Of a stretch of DNA of 64,000 nucleotides, positions 53,022 to 62,015 are shown in pieces (the first letter of the stretch is position 1; each line of letters opens with the position of its first letter). The translations under genes were made by a program, and so were the position numbers. The notes beneath the pieces were generated by a model. The model searched no databases, had not been told where the DNA came from, and was given only the letters and a program-made list of their open reading frames with translations. Source of the stretch: Eubacteriales bacterium SKADARSKE-1 (GTDB taxonomy: Bacteria > Bacillota > Clostridia > Oscillospirales > Acutalibacteraceae); NCBI GenBank assembly GCA_030920305.1, contig JARLUB010000002.1, forward strand, positions 62,001 through 126,000, in the 5' to 3' direction.

Positions 53022-53588
53022 TTAAATATCTAGCATTTTATTTTGTTTTAGTGCTCGTTTTAAAGTTATCGAAAGGGGAACAGCAATAATAACTGCCATT
53101 AGAGAGTTTAAAAAAAATACTATAAGGCTTTTCCCAATAAATAAAGTTGTAGCCTCTAAAGTCATACCAATTAAAAATTTGTTTACTATAAATGTTTTTA
53201 TAATATAAAGGGTAGTATATACAAAAAGGCCAACTGTTGAAGCTATTCTATAAAGCCATACTGTATTGATTTTATATTTATTTTGACGAGATATAGTTCC
53301 ACAAATAAAAACCATTATAAACTTAAAGATTAGTGTAGTTGGAGCTGACATGATAAACATAGGATTAAGCAAGTCAAAAAGCAAAGATCCTATTCCTGCA
53401 GCAAGCCCCCCATAAACAGGACCTAAAAGCAACCCTGATAAAATGCAAAAAGCATTACCAAGATGTATCATGGTATGTGAGCTTCCAAGTGGGATTTGAA
53501 TTTTTATAAAAGTTGAAGTCATTACAAGTGCTGCCATTAATGCTGTAATAACCATTTTATTTGTTGTTTTTATATGATTTGGTTTCAC
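53022..53588 (-). CDS. ECF transporter S component
   Basis: A 188-residue integral membrane substrate-binding subunit of an energy-coupling-factor vitamin/micronutrient importer, about six membrane segments. It has the family words LMAALVMTSTFIKIQIPLGSS, MIHLGNAFCILSGLLLGP and GGLAAGIGSLLFDLL. The start GTG 53588 follows AAGGGA and gives a normal-length protein. Longer in-frame Met codons (to 53708) lie over the promoter. The ligand is unknown, and no EcfA or EcfT gene is nearby, so it probably uses a shared ECF module. Confidence 0.82.
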   Translation of the reverse strand: MKPNHIKTTNKMVITALMAALVMTSTFIKIQIPLGSSHTMIHLGNAFCILSGLLLGPVYGGLAAGIGSLLFDLLNPMFIMSAPTTLIFKFIMVFICGTISRQNKYKINTVWLYRIASTVGLFVYTTLYIIKTFIVNKFLIGMTLEATTLFIGKSLIVFFLNSLMAVIIAVPLSITLKRALKQNKMLDI

Positions 53589-53640
53589 GGTTGTAGAAAA
53601 TCCCTTCAATATAATATTTTTAAAATTTATTAACAATACT

Positions 53641-53669
53641 ATTATACATATATGTTTATTATTTTTAAA
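53641..53669 (-). promoter_or_regulatory. Candidate promoter of ECF S component gene
   Basis: On the minus strand, TTTAAA (53669-53664), a 17 bp spacer and TATAAT (53646-53641) support the shorter start at 53588. Confidence 0.5.
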
Positions 53670-53768
53670 GTTTAATTTGTAAGTTAATTTTTTCATGTGT
53701 ATTAACAACTAGAAATAAAAATTATTTATTTGATTTTTAAAGTTTATTTTGAAAAAGTTATGTCAGGA

Positions 53769-53797
53769 TTGAAATCTATATTACATGGTTATATAAT
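53769..53797 (+). promoter_or_regulatory. Sigma-A promoter of zinc-ribbon membrane protein
   Basis: TTGAAA (53769-53774), a 17 bp spacer and TATAAT (53792-53797), 31 bp before the ATG. Confidence 0.75.
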
Positions 53798-53827
53798 TGT
53801 TTTATAAAAACTTTAGGAGGATAAATT

Positions 53828-54364
53828 ATGTTCTGTACAAACTGTGGAAAAAAAGTGCCATTTAAAACAAAGACTTGTCCTTTTTGTGATTCAGAAATAA
53901 TTATTGAGAACGAAAGTGAACAAGATGATGAAGAAAATCAAGCCTTAGAATCTAATAATGTAGAAACAGATGAAGAAAAAGAAAATGATGACAAAAGTCT
54001 TAATGATCAAGAGCAGGCTGTAATTGAAGAGACTGACGATAATTTATCAAAAGAAAATGTAAAAACTTTTTTCCCTCATTACAGTAAATATGATGTGCCC
54101 TTATCAACGGCATCGTTTTTTTTCATGCAGTTAGTTTTTTTTATTCCAGTCATAAATATATTTCTGCTTTTAATTTGGTCATTTAAAAAGAATACAAACA
54201 GAAACCGAAAAGCTTATTCAAGATCAATATTGATATGGTTTCTTTCAATATCAGTAATTCTATCATTTTTGCTTATAATTATGATAATTATGAGATATCC
54301 AATAGGTTTAGGTTTTTGGTTCCAGGAATTTAAAAAGTTTATAAATACTATACCTGAATTTTAA
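53828..54364 (+). CDS. Zinc-ribbon membrane protein
   Basis: A 178-residue protein. Residues 1-22 form a zinc ribbon (MFCTNCGKKV and CPFC), followed by a very acidic, probably disordered linker (about 25-85). Two membrane helices lie at about 103-123 and 138-160, with a basic loop between them. This architecture is common among uncharacterised Firmicutes membrane proteins. AGGAGG precedes the ATG. No partner gene. Confidence 0.75.
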   Translation: MFCTNCGKKVPFKTKTCPFCDSEIIIENESEQDDEENQALESNNVETDEEKENDDKSLNDQEQAVIEETDDNLSKENVKTFFPHYSKYDVPLSTASFFFMQLVFFIPVINIFLLLIWSFKKNTNRNRKAYSRSILIWFLSISVILSFLLIIMIIMRYPIGLGFWFQEFKKFINTIPEF

Positions 54365-54437
54365 AATATTTAGTAAATAAAAAATTAGAGCAGCTGTAAT
54401 GGCCTTTTGGCTTCTGCATTTTGTAATAAAGATTTGA

Positions 54438-54466
54438 TTGAAATAAATTAGGTGTTTTGCTATAAT
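54438..54466 (+). promoter_or_regulatory. Sigma-A promoter of the thyX operon
   Basis: TTGAAA (54438-54443), exactly 17 bp and TATAAT (54461-54466), 36 bp before thyX. Confidence 0.75.
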
Positions 54467-54502
54467 GAAATTTGATTTGTCTTTATTTTAGGAGCTGATA
54501 AA

Positions 54503-55273
54503 ATGTCAAAAGTTGCATTGATTTCATATACTAAAGAGCCAGAGTTTTTAGTAGCAGCAGCTGCGAAACTTTGCTATTCGGATGTTTCAATCGAACAAAT
54601 TCAAGATAATCTCACAAAGGAAAACACAAAAAAGTTTATAGATATGTTAATGGATTTAGGACACGAAAGTCCTATTGAACATATAAGTTTTACATTTGGA
54701 ATAGAAGGCGTATCACGGTCTTTATTGGCACAACTTACGCGACATAGAATAGCATCATACAGCGTGCAGAGTCAACGTTATGTTAAAGAAAATAAGTTTG
54801 AATTTGTTATACCGCCACAAATTGAATCAAACCAGAAAGCTAAAGAAGAATTTTTAAAGGCAATGGATGAAGATATAAAACACTATGAAAAAATAACAAA
54901 TATTTTAAAAACACAATATAAAGAGGAACTTAAAAATTCCGGTATAGAAGAAAAAAGGGCTGATAGCATTTCTGAAAAAAAAGCTATTGAAGATGCAAGG
55001 TTTGTGCTTCCAAATGCTTGTGCTACACAGATTATATGTACATTTAATGCCAGAAGTTTGCTTAACTTTTTTAGTCACAGGTGCTGCAGCCGAGCTCAAT
55101 GGGAAATTCGGGAGGTTGCAACCGAAATGTTATCTCAAGTTTTAAAAGTTGCCCCGGAAATATTTAGAAAAGCTGGTCCTCCATGTGTTAGAGGAGATTG
55201 CCCCGAAGGCAAAATGTCTTGCGGTAAAACTATAGAAATTCGAGAAAAATTTTTAAATCTGAGAGGAAATTAA
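54503..55273 (+). CDS. thyX: Flavin-dependent thymidylate synthase ThyX
   Basis: Makes dTMP from dUMP using FAD, NADPH and methylene-THF. The 256-residue protein has the ThyX signature [15 protein letters not shown] (RHRxxSxxxxSxRY), an upstream [12 protein letters not shown] and a C-terminal [23 protein letters not shown] Cys-rich C-terminal tail ([15 protein letters not shown]) follows. tmk starts one base after its stop, so dTMP formation and phosphorylation are coupled. GGAGCTG is the ribosome binding site. Confidence 0.96.
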   Translation: MSKVALISYTKEPEFLVAAAAKLCYSDVSIEQIQDNLTKENTKKFIDMLMDLGHESPIEHISFTFGIEGVSRSLLAQLTRHRIASYSVQSQRYVKENKFEFVIPPQIESNQKAKEEFLKAMDEDIKHYEKITNILKTQYKEELKNSGIEEKRADSISEKKAIEDARFVLPNACATQIICTFNARSLLNFFSHRCCSRAQWEIREVATEMLSQVLKVAPEIFRKAGPPCVRGDCPEGKMSCGKTIEIREKFLNLRGN

Positions 55274-55274
55274 A

Positions 55275-55946
55275 ATGAGTATTGGAAAACTTATTGTAAT
55301 GGAAGGCCTTGATGGTAGCGGGAAAGCAACCCAAACAGGTATACTTTGCAGCAAACTTAGGCAATATAACAAAAGGCTTTGCAGAATTAGTTTTCCAAAT
55401 TACGAGGAGCCTTCGTCAGCTTTAGTCAAAATGTATTTAAATTCAGAGTTTGGAAAATCTCCTGAATCCATAAATGCATATGCCGCATCCTCTTTTTATG
55501 CAGTTGATAGATATGCTAGCTATATTAAATTTTGGAAAGAACGATATGAAAGAGGTCAGGTTGTTATTGCAGATAGGTATACAACGTCAAACGCTGTATA
55601 TCAATTGCCTAGGCTAAAAAAAGATGAGTGGGATTTATATCTTAATTGGCTTGAAGATTATGAATATGCTAAATTAAGTCTCCCTAGACCAAGTCTTGTA
55701 ATTTACCTTGACATGCCGGTTGAAATTTCTCAAAAATTTATGACTCAACGCTACAAAGGAGAAGAAACCAAAAAAGACCTTTTTGAGAAAAATGTTGAAT
55801 ATTTAAACAAGTGCCGGAAATCGGCTTTATATACTGCCAAAAAACTTAATTGGAAAATTGTAACGTGTAATGAAGGAGATAATCCAAAAACTGTAGATGA
55901 GATACATAACAAGGTGTTTAATTTAGTTAAGGAAGTGGTTTTTTAG
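55275..55946 (+). CDS. tmk: Thymidylate kinase
   Basis: Phosphorylates dTMP to dTDP. The 223-residue P-loop kinase has Walker A MEGLDGSGKATQT near 9-21, the DR motif in VIADRYTTSNAVYQ, a PxLVIYLD strand and the LID region around FMTQRYKGEETKKD. The second helix region carries ISFPNYEEPSS, the FP word usual for TMP kinases. It follows thyX by one base and precedes the DUF2156 gene by two. Confidence 0.94.
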   Translation: MSIGKLIVMEGLDGSGKATQTGILCSKLRQYNKRLCRISFPNYEEPSSALVKMYLNSEFGKSPESINAYAASSFYAVDRYASYIKFWKERYERGQVVIADRYTTSNAVYQLPRLKKDEWDLYLNWLEDYEYAKLSLPRPSLVIYLDMPVEISQKFMTQRYKGEETKKDLFEKNVEYLNKCRKSALYTAKKLNWKIVTCNEGDNPKTVDEIHNKVFNLVKEVVF

Positions 55947-55948
55947 TC

Positions 55949-56839
55949 ATGTTAGATTTTAAATCACCGAGTTTGAATGATAGTGAATGGGTAAAGCAGA
56001 TACTTTCTTTATGTGGAGGGCCAGGAAGTGAGGACACTTTTAGTTCCATTTTTGTTTGGCAAGATGCTTTTAATACTAAAATTTTAAAGTATGGTGATTT
56101 TTTATTAAAATTTTATGAGGATTTTGAAGAAAAAATCTATGGATTCCCAGTTGGTAGAGGAGATTTAGCCGAAATTGTAAACATTTTAATAAAAGATGCA
56201 GGAGAGAGAAATATTCCTTTTGTTTTTGGCGGAATAACTGAAAACAAAGTGAAGTTTTTAAATGAAATAATGCCTGACAAATTTAATTTTATTGAAGAAA
56301 GAGATAGGGAAGACTATATTTATAATTCAGAAAATTTAATTAATTTAAAAGGGAAAAAGTATCACAGCAAAAGAAATCATATTTCTAAGTTTAATCGTCT
56401 TTATAAATGGTCTTATGAAGATATATCAGATAATAACACTAGTGCTTGTAAAGAATTTATAGAAAAGTGGTTTTCTGAAAACTTAGCTTTGAAGAGATCT
56501 GATATGTCCTTGGAAAAAAAAGCTCTTGAGAGGGCATTTTCTAATTATAATGAGTTGGAGCTCGTTGGCGGTGTAATTTATATTGATGGACAAATAGTAG
56601 CACTTACTATGGGTGAAAAAATAAATGATGAAATTTTTGATGTTCATTTTGAAAAGGCTTTGCTTGAATACAATGGGCTCTATGCCGCTATAAATAATGA
56701 ATTTGCCAAAAGGCGACTTTATTCTTATCATTACATTAATCGCGAGGAAGATATGGGAATACCAGGGCTTAGAAAGGTAAAAAGTTCGTATCATCCAGTT
56801 GTATTATTAAAAAGATATAGAGCAGAATATAAAAATTAA
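55949..56839 (+). CDS. DUF2156 (LPG synthetase C-terminal-like) GNAT-fold protein
   Basis: A 296-residue cytosolic protein of the DUF2156 family, which shares the double GNAT fold with lysylphosphatidylglycerol synthases and FemABX. Typical words are SIFVWQDAFNTKI near the start, KKYHSKRNHISKFNRLY in the centre and YSYHYINREEDMGIPGLRKVKSSYHP at the end (shown as parts of one block). Related proteins use aminoacyl-tRNA or acyl donors; the substrate is unknown. It is in operon with tmk and the GNAT gene. Confidence 0.85.
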   Translation: MLDFKSPSLNDSEWVKQILSLCGGPGSEDTFSSIFVWQDAFNTKILKYGDFLLKFYEDFEEKIYGFPVGRGDLAEIVNILIKDAGERNIPFVFGGITENKVKFLNEIMPDKFNFIEERDREDYIYNSENLINLKGKKYHSKRNHISKFNRLYKWSYEDISDNNTSACKEFIEKWFSENLALKRSDMSLEKKALERAFSNYNELELVGGVIYIDGQIVALTMGEKINDEIFDVHFEKALLEYNGLYAAINNEFAKRRLYSYHYINREEDMGIPGLRKVKSSYHPVVLLKRYRAEYKN

Positions 56840-56869
56840 TTGGTTTGAACCATTTTAAGGGGAATAATT

Positions 56870-57739
56870 TTGGAGTTTAAATTAGCTAATATAAATATGG
56901 AAAAGGATTTAAAAGAACTTTGTAGAATAAGCTTTTTTATGCAACAAGAGGAAGTTAATTTTCTTTTTGCAAATAAAATTCATATAGATAATTGTGCTGT
57001 TTGTTTAGTAGGTGGACAAGTAGTATCGGCACTTTACATGTTTGACACCTATATTTTAAAAAATGGACAAGTTGTTCCTATTTATTATTTGTATGGAGCG
57101 TCTACTTTCCCAGAGTTTAGAAACAGGGGTTATATGAGTTCTCTTATAAATTTTGCAAATGAAGTCGCTCAAAAAAAAGGACAATTATATTCAGTTTTAC
57201 TTCCAGCTACAGATAAATTACATATTTTTTATAAGAAATTAGGGTATGAAAATTTTTTCAAAACTAGATTTGTAAGACTTAATTGGGAAGAGTTAAAAAA
57301 TTTTTTTCATAGTGGTGAAAGTTTTAACAAAAAACTTTCATTTGAACAAATGAGTGAGATTAGAAAAAGAATTTACTGTCGTGATGGAGATGTTTTTAGA
57401 GACAGCAATGCAATTAGATTTGCAGTAAAACAAAATGATTTTTGTGGTGGGAAAACCATTTTTAGCAAAAATGGTTACGCTATTTGCAAACTGCAGGAAG
57501 ATAACGTTTTGGTAAGTGAATTTGCAGTAGACGAAATAGATTTTAAAAATCTCATTTTTAATATTTATAAAGAATTTGGCAATATTAAGTATATTTTTAG
57601 GTTAGCAGATGATGAAATGTATTTTAAGGGGCTTGGCAAGTCTATACCTTTTGGGGTGATAAAAGGTTTAGGTGAAAATTTTTCAAAACATCATTTTAAT
57701 TGTTCACGTGCACCTTATTTAGGGCTAACTCTTGATTAA
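56870..57739 (+). CDS. GNAT N-acetyltransferase (Eis-like)
   Basis: A 289-residue acetyltransferase. The GNAT core (about 20-130) contains the acetyl-CoA loop region PEFRNRGYMSSLINFANEVA (R-x-x-G-x-G/A-like, here RNRGYM). The C-terminal half resembles the sterol-carrier-like domain of Eis proteins. It starts at TTG 56870 behind AAGGGGA. Substrate unknown. It overlaps no neighbour but is tightly spaced between DUF2156 and PfpI-type genes. Confidence 0.82.
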   Translation: MEFKLANINMEKDLKELCRISFFMQQEEVNFLFANKIHIDNCAVCLVGGQVVSALYMFDTYILKNGQVVPIYYLYGASTFPEFRNRGYMSSLINFANEVAQKKGQLYSVLLPATDKLHIFYKKLGYENFFKTRFVRLNWEELKNFFHSGESFNKKLSFEQMSEIRKRIYCRDGDVFRDSNAIRFAVKQNDFCGGKTIFSKNGYAICKLQEDNVLVSEFAVDEIDFKNLIFNIYKEFGNIKYIFRLADDEMYFKGLGKSIPFGVIKGLGENFSKHHFNCSRAPYLGLTLD

Positions 57740-57767
57740 TAGACATTTAAAACAGGAGGAAAAGTTA

Positions 57768-58307
57768 ATGATTTATGTTTTTTTAGCAAACGGCTTTGAA
57801 GAGATTGAAGCCGTAACAACTATTGATGTTTTAAGAAGAGCCGGTTATGATGTGAGAACAGTTGGAATAGATAATAAATTTATTGTTGGGGCTAATAAAA
57901 TAAAATTAGAAGCAGATGCTCGAGAAGAAGAAATAAACTTATCACAGACACAAGCAATAGTTTTACCCGGTGGCATGCCAGGAGCTTTAAATTTAAAAAA
58001 TTCAGCAACCGTTTTAAATGCAATAAATTATTGTGTGAAAAATCAAAAAATTATAGCTGCTATTTGTGCTGCGCCCTTAGTGCTAGGGGAAGTTGGTATT
58101 CTAAATGGGAAAAATGCTGTTTGCTATCCGGGTTTTGAAAATAAATTAACCGGTGCTAATATTTTAAATCAGTCTGTTTGTGTAGACAAAAATATAATTA
58201 CAGCTAAAGGACCAGGTGTAGCGCTTTCGTTTGCACTTAGACTAGTTGAAATGCTAAGCGATAAAACAAAATCGGATAAAATAAAAGATGTAATGCAATG
58301 TTTATAA
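57768..58307 (+). CDS. DJ-1/PfpI family protein
   Basis: A 179-residue DJ-1/PfpI (ThiJ-like) protein. The conserved Glu lies in FLANGFEEIEA and the nucleophile Cys in the elbow AAICAAPLVLG at about 100. Members act as deglycases, glyoxalases or stress chaperones; the exact role is unknown. ATG 57768 follows AGGAGG. An in-frame ATG 36 bp upstream overlaps the preceding gene and lacks a ribosome binding site. Confidence 0.9.
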   Translation: MIYVFLANGFEEIEAVTTIDVLRRAGYDVRTVGIDNKFIVGANKIKLEADAREEEINLSQTQAIVLPGGMPGALNLKNSATVLNAINYCVKNQKIIAAICAAPLVLGEVGILNGKNAVCYPGFENKLTGANILNQSVCVDKNIITAKGPGVALSFALRLVEMLSDKTKSDKIKDVMQCL

Positions 58308-58347
58308 GAATAAAAAATAGCTTTTAATATTTATGGGAGGAAAAGTA

Positions 58348-59727
58348 GTGAAGGATGACTTGAAAAAAGATGAGGAACTTGAAGATGAAGTTCATGAAAA
58401 TTTATTTCCCTCAAAAGGAAAACAAACAAGGCGTGAAAAGGTTGATAATTTTAAGCTAGAAATTCAAAAGCTTGACTCTGATATTGAAAATGATGTTAAT
58501 GTCGAAGATCGTGAAATTAAAAGCTTTAGCAATTTAAAAACACCTTCAGACAGAGATGAAACCTTAAATAAAAATATAGAGACTAAAAAGTTTATTCCCA
58601 AAAAATCAGCGGATAGAAAAAAGCTATTTAAATTGGTTTGGATTTTTATGGTGGTTTCTATATCGTTAATGCTTGGTCAATATTTTGTTTTTGGGTTTTG
58701 TGACATGTTAGCTATGAACAGGGATGAGCAAGTTGTTGTAGTTGAAATACCTAAAAATTCAAGTAAAAGTGATATTGCTGATTTGCTTTATGAAAAGGGT
58801 GTAATAAAAAACAAAAGCTTTTTTAAAGCATATATTACATTAACAAAGTCCTCTAGTAAGTTCATTCCAGGAACATTTGAAATAAAAACTAATATGGACT
58901 ATGAAGGCATTGTAAGTTACTTGAAAACTAATTCTAACCGACTTGAAACTGATATTGTTAACGTAACAGTACCAGAAGGCAAGAATGTTATGGAAGTAGC
59001 TGCTATTCTTGAAAAAAATGAAATTTGTTCTCAAGATGAATTTTTAAAGGCGTGTAAATCTAAAGAATTTGAAACGGATTATAATTTTTTAGCTTCATTA
59101 AAAAATGCAGATAAATTGTGTTATAAAGTAGAAGGCTACTTGTTTCCTGACACCTATAAGTTTTATAAAAATGTAGATCCGACAACTGTTGTGAAAAAAA
59201 TGTTAGGAAATTACAAGAAGCGAATAACTACAACGGACGGAACAGATGGTGCAGGTAATTCAGTAAATATAGCAACTCGAGCTCAAAAAGCTGGCATTTC
59301 TATGGAAGATTTAATAAATCTTGCTTCATTAATACAAGCAGAAGCTGCCAATGAGGCAGATATGTATATTATTTCATCGGTGATTTATAACCGTTTAGCA
59401 ACAGCTTCTAAAAACGGAGTAAGCCAATTTGGTGAACCAGGGCTAGATTACCTCGGAATAGATTCAACAGTGTGGTATCCTTATAGATCACGAGATAAGG
59501 TTCCATCTGAGCTGTTGGGTTCTTACGAAAGACCCTACGACACATATAAAAACAAAGGTTTAACCATAGGACCAATTTGTAATCCGGGAATTGCGGCTAT
59601 TGATGCAGCACTTAGCCCGAAAAACACTCAATATTATTATTTCTGTCATAGTAAAGATGGTAAGGCTTTTTATTCAAAAACAATGGGTGAGCATCAAAAC
59701 AACCTAAAAAAAGCAGGGTTATCTTAG
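58348..59727 (+). CDS. mltG: Endolytic murein transglycosylase MltG
   Basis: MltG cleaves nascent glycan strands at the membrane. The 459-residue protein has an acidic cytoplasmic N-terminus (about 1-90), one membrane helix (about 92-112), a LysM-like subdomain (VVVEIPKNSSKSDIADLLYEKGVI) and the YceG catalytic domain. The catalytic Glu lies in ASLIQAEAANEADM. Downstream are SVIYNRL, DSTVWYPY and YDTYKNKGLTIGPICNPG. The start is GTG 58348, seven bases after GGAGG; the ATG at 58333 is part of that ribosome binding site. It closes the thyX-to-mltG run of genes. Confidence 0.95.
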   Translation: MKDDLKKDEELEDEVHENLFPSKGKQTRREKVDNFKLEIQKLDSDIENDVNVEDREIKSFSNLKTPSDRDETLNKNIETKKFIPKKSADRKKLFKLVWIFMVVSISLMLGQYFVFGFCDMLAMNRDEQVVVVEIPKNSSKSDIADLLYEKGVIKNKSFFKAYITLTKSSSKFIPGTFEIKTNMDYEGIVSYLKTNSNRLETDIVNVTVPEGKNVMEVAAILEKNEICSQDEFLKACKSKEFETDYNFLASLKNADKLCYKVEGYLFPDTYKFYKNVDPTTVVKKMLGNYKKRITTTDGTDGAGNSVNIATRAQKAGISMEDLINLASLIQAEAANEADMYIISSVIYNRLATASKNGVSQFGEPGLDYLGIDSTVWYPYRSRDKVPSELLGSYERPYDTYKNKGLTIGPICNPGIAAIDAALSPKNTQYYYFCHSKDGKAFYSKTMGEHQNNLKKAGLS

Positions 59728-59788
59728 GTGAGCTTTCAGTATTTTGAAAATTATATTATGAGAATTTTTTATTTTTAGATAAAACTAC

Positions 59789-59818
59789 TTGAAAAGTAGA
59801 GTGTTAATGTAATATAAT
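59789..59818 (+). promoter_or_regulatory. Sigma-A promoter of divIC
   Basis: TTGAAA (59789-59794), an 18 bp spacer and TATAAT (59813-59818), 35 bp before the divIC ATG. Confidence 0.7.
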
Positions 59819-59853
59819 AATGAGGAGGCTGTAAACTTTTAGAAGGAAGGTTT

Positions 59854-60165
59854 ATGGGTGTGTATGTTTTAAAAAAGAAAAAAATAAAGTTTATCCCGTT
59901 GATATTAAAAGCTGCTGTGGTTTTGTTTGTTTTTTATATAATTTTTATGTTAGTTAATCAGCAAGCGCAAATTAATAGTAAGAAAAGAGATTTAGAGGAA
60001 TTAACTGCAAAATTACAATTGCAGACAATGAAAAATGAAGAGCTAAAAGAGTTTTCAAAATCAACTGAAGACAAAAATGAGGAATATATAGAGCGAATAG
60101 CAAGAGAAAGCCTTGATTTGTCTAAAAAAGGCGAAAGAGTCTTTATTAATATATCGGGTAATTAG
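59854..60165 (+). CDS. divIC: Septum formation initiator, FtsB/DivIC family
   Basis: A 103-residue bitopic cell-division protein: basic N-terminus, one membrane helix (about 15-33), a coiled coil (about 38-75) and a short C-terminal segment with YIERIARESLDLSKKGERVF, the family's conserved end. Partner of FtsL/DivIB in the divisome. It precedes an S1-domain gene, the divIC-yabR arrangement known from Bacilli and Clostridia. Confidence 0.88.
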   Translation: MGVYVLKKKKIKFIPLILKAAVVLFVFYIIFMLVNQQAQINSKKRDLEELTAKLQLQTMKNEELKEFSKSTEDKNEEYIERIARESLDLSKKGERVFINISGN

Positions 60166-60189
60166 TTTTAAGGAGGAAAATATTTTTAT

Positions 60190-60639
60190 ATGCAACTTAA
60201 AGTTGGAGAAATAGTAGAGGGAAAAGTTACAAAAATAACAAACTTTGGAGCATTTGTTGAGATTATGCCGGGAAAATCCGGCATGATTTATATTTCTGAA
60301 ATTTCTACAAATTTTGTTAAAAATATAAATGATTATTTAAAAGAAGGCCAAATTGTTAAAACCAAGATTATAAACATTTCCGAAAAAGGGGAAGTAGCAC
60401 TTTCAATTCGTAGGCTTGAAAATAATAACAAACAAAGGCCTGATTTTAAGGGAGCGCCCAGGGCAAACAATAGACATGGTTGGCAAAACACTAAAAAAGA
60501 ACCAACAAAATCTAGTTTTGAAGATATGTTATCTATGTTTAAAACTCGTAGTGAAGAAAAAATGTCGGATTTAAAACGAGTAACAGAATCTAAACGTGGG
60601 GGATATTCAAGAAGAGGGTCGCAAAATAAAGCTAAATAA
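60190..60639 (+). CDS. S1 RNA-binding domain protein (YabR-like)
   Basis: A 149-residue protein with one S1 domain at about 1-75 (VGEIVEGKVTKITNFGAFVEI, GMIYISEIS, VKTKIINISEKGEVALSIRR). A basic, low-complexity tail rich in Arg, Lys and Gly follows, which likely helps RNA binding. It lies 24 bp after divIC with AAGGAGG. A single S1 domain plus basic tail matches YabR/general stress protein 13-type proteins. Confidence 0.88.
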   Translation: MQLKVGEIVEGKVTKITNFGAFVEIMPGKSGMIYISEISTNFVKNINDYLKEGQIVKTKIINISEKGEVALSIRRLENNNKQRPDFKGAPRANNRHGWQNTKKEPTKSSFEDMLSMFKTRSEEKMSDLKRVTESKRGGYSRRGSQNKAK

Positions 60640-60650
60640 AAAACAAAAAT

Positions 60651-60679
60651 AAAAGTCTGAATTTTTCAGGCCTTTTTTG
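60651..60679 (+). terminator. Terminator after S1-domain gene
   Basis: An imperfect stem (AAAAGTCTGA with TCAGGCCTTTT) ends in six Ts. Confidence 0.65.
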
Positions 60680-60722
60680 TTATACGTAGTTTTTAATATT
60701 TTAATTAAGAGGTGCAATAGTT

Positions 60723-61883
60723 GTGTTAATAAAAAACGCAAAAATATATACAATGGAAGGATACATAATAGAGAATGGTTATGTATTAGTAAAAGAAGGA
60801 AAAATAATTTCAATTGGTGAGATGAAAAATATAAATTGCTTTGATGATGAAGTTATTAATTTAGAGGGAAAAAGTTTGTATCCGGGCTTTATTGATGCGC
60901 ACACTCACCTTGGTATGATTGAAAATGCTTTAACTTTTGAAGGTGATGATGGAAACGAAGAAAATGATCCAATAATGCCTAATTTAAGGGCAATTGACGC
61001 TGTAAACACTTTTGATAAAGGTTTTTTAGAAGCCTTGGAATTTGGAATCACTACAGTTGTAACAGGGCCTGGAAGTGCAAACCCAATTGGAGGACAATTG
61101 ATAGCTTTAAAAACATATGGGACTAGAATTGATGATATGGTAATCAAGAGTCCGGTTGCGATAAAGTTTGCATTGGGGGAAAACCCAAAGGCTGTATATA
61201 GTGATAAGAACCAACTACCAATGACAAGAATGGCAACAACGGCATTAATAAGAGAGCATCTGTATAAAGCGAAACAATATCTTGAAAACAAGAGGAGGTC
61301 AGAAAAGAAGGAAGATACTGATTTCCCTGATTATGACGCTAAATGTGAAGCATTAATTCCAGTATTAGAAAAAAAGATAAAAGTGCATTTTCATGCTCAT
61401 AGGGCAGATGATATATTTACTGCTATTAGAATAGCTAAGGAATTTAATCTAGATTACGTAATAGTTCACGGTACTGAAGGGCATTTAATAAAAGAACATT
61501 TAAAAAAAGAAAATTCAGTGATTTTATCAGGGCCAATATTGTGCCATAGATCAAAACCGGAACTTATCAACTTAACAACTATGGCACCAGGCATTTTATC
61601 AAAAGAAGGAATTTTAACAACACTTATAACTGACCACCCTGAAGTACCAATACAATATTTAACACTGTGTGGCGCACTTGCAATTAGAGACGGAATGGAC
61701 AAAGAGAAAGCATTAGAAGCAATTACGATTAATCCTGCTAAAATTTGCGCAATAGATAATAGGGTAGGGTCAATTGCTGTAGGTAAAGATGCTGATTTTG
61801 TGGTTTATGATGGTGATCCGTTTGATATTTATATAAAACCGGCATTAGTTATAGCGGGTGGAGTACCAATTTCATTAAAATAA
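60723..61883 (+). CDS. Amidohydrolase family protein
   Basis: A 386-residue metal-dependent amidohydrolase of the imidazolonepropionase-like group. Metal ligands: GFIDAHTHLG (HxH), His in VHFHAHRADD, His in VIVHGTEGH and Asp in LITDHPEVP. The C-terminal composite beta domain ends NPAKICAIDNRVGSIAVGKDADFVVYDGDPF, a signature of this group (quoted as one stretch of two halves). Substrate unknown; hut genes are absent. It starts at GTG 60723 behind GAGGTG. A nested terminator hairpin follows. Confidence 0.88.
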   Translation: MLIKNAKIYTMEGYIIENGYVLVKEGKIISIGEMKNINCFDDEVINLEGKSLYPGFIDAHTHLGMIENALTFEGDDGNEENDPIMPNLRAIDAVNTFDKGFLEALEFGITTVVTGPGSANPIGGQLIALKTYGTRIDDMVIKSPVAIKFALGENPKAVYSDKNQLPMTRMATTALIREHLYKAKQYLENKRRSEKKEDTDFPDYDAKCEALIPVLEKKIKVHFHAHRADDIFTAIRIAKEFNLDYVIVHGTEGHLIKEHLKKENSVILSGPILCHRSKPELINLTTMAPGILSKEGILTTLITDHPEVPIQYLTLCGALAIRDGMDKEKALEAITINPAKICAIDNRVGSIAVGKDADFVVYDGDPFDIYIKPALVIAGGVPISLK

Positions 61884-61905
61884 GTGAGGAAGAGATTTAA
61901 AAAAT

Positions 61906-61955
61906 TAAGACGCCACTTTTGCGCTAACTTTTGTTAGCACTTTTGCGGCGTCTTA
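61906..61955 (+). terminator. Nested hairpin terminator after amidohydrolase
   Basis: The outer stem TAAGACGCC / GGCGTCTTA (61906-61914, 61947-61955) encloses GCTAAC / GTTAGC, then a short spacer and TTTATTTTT follow. A CACTTTTGCG word is repeated on both sides of the inner hairpin. Confidence 0.7.
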
Positions 61956-62015
61956 GAGTTTATTTTTAAGCGATTATCTTATAAAAAATATATGGAGTGG
62001 AATTTAGATAATTTT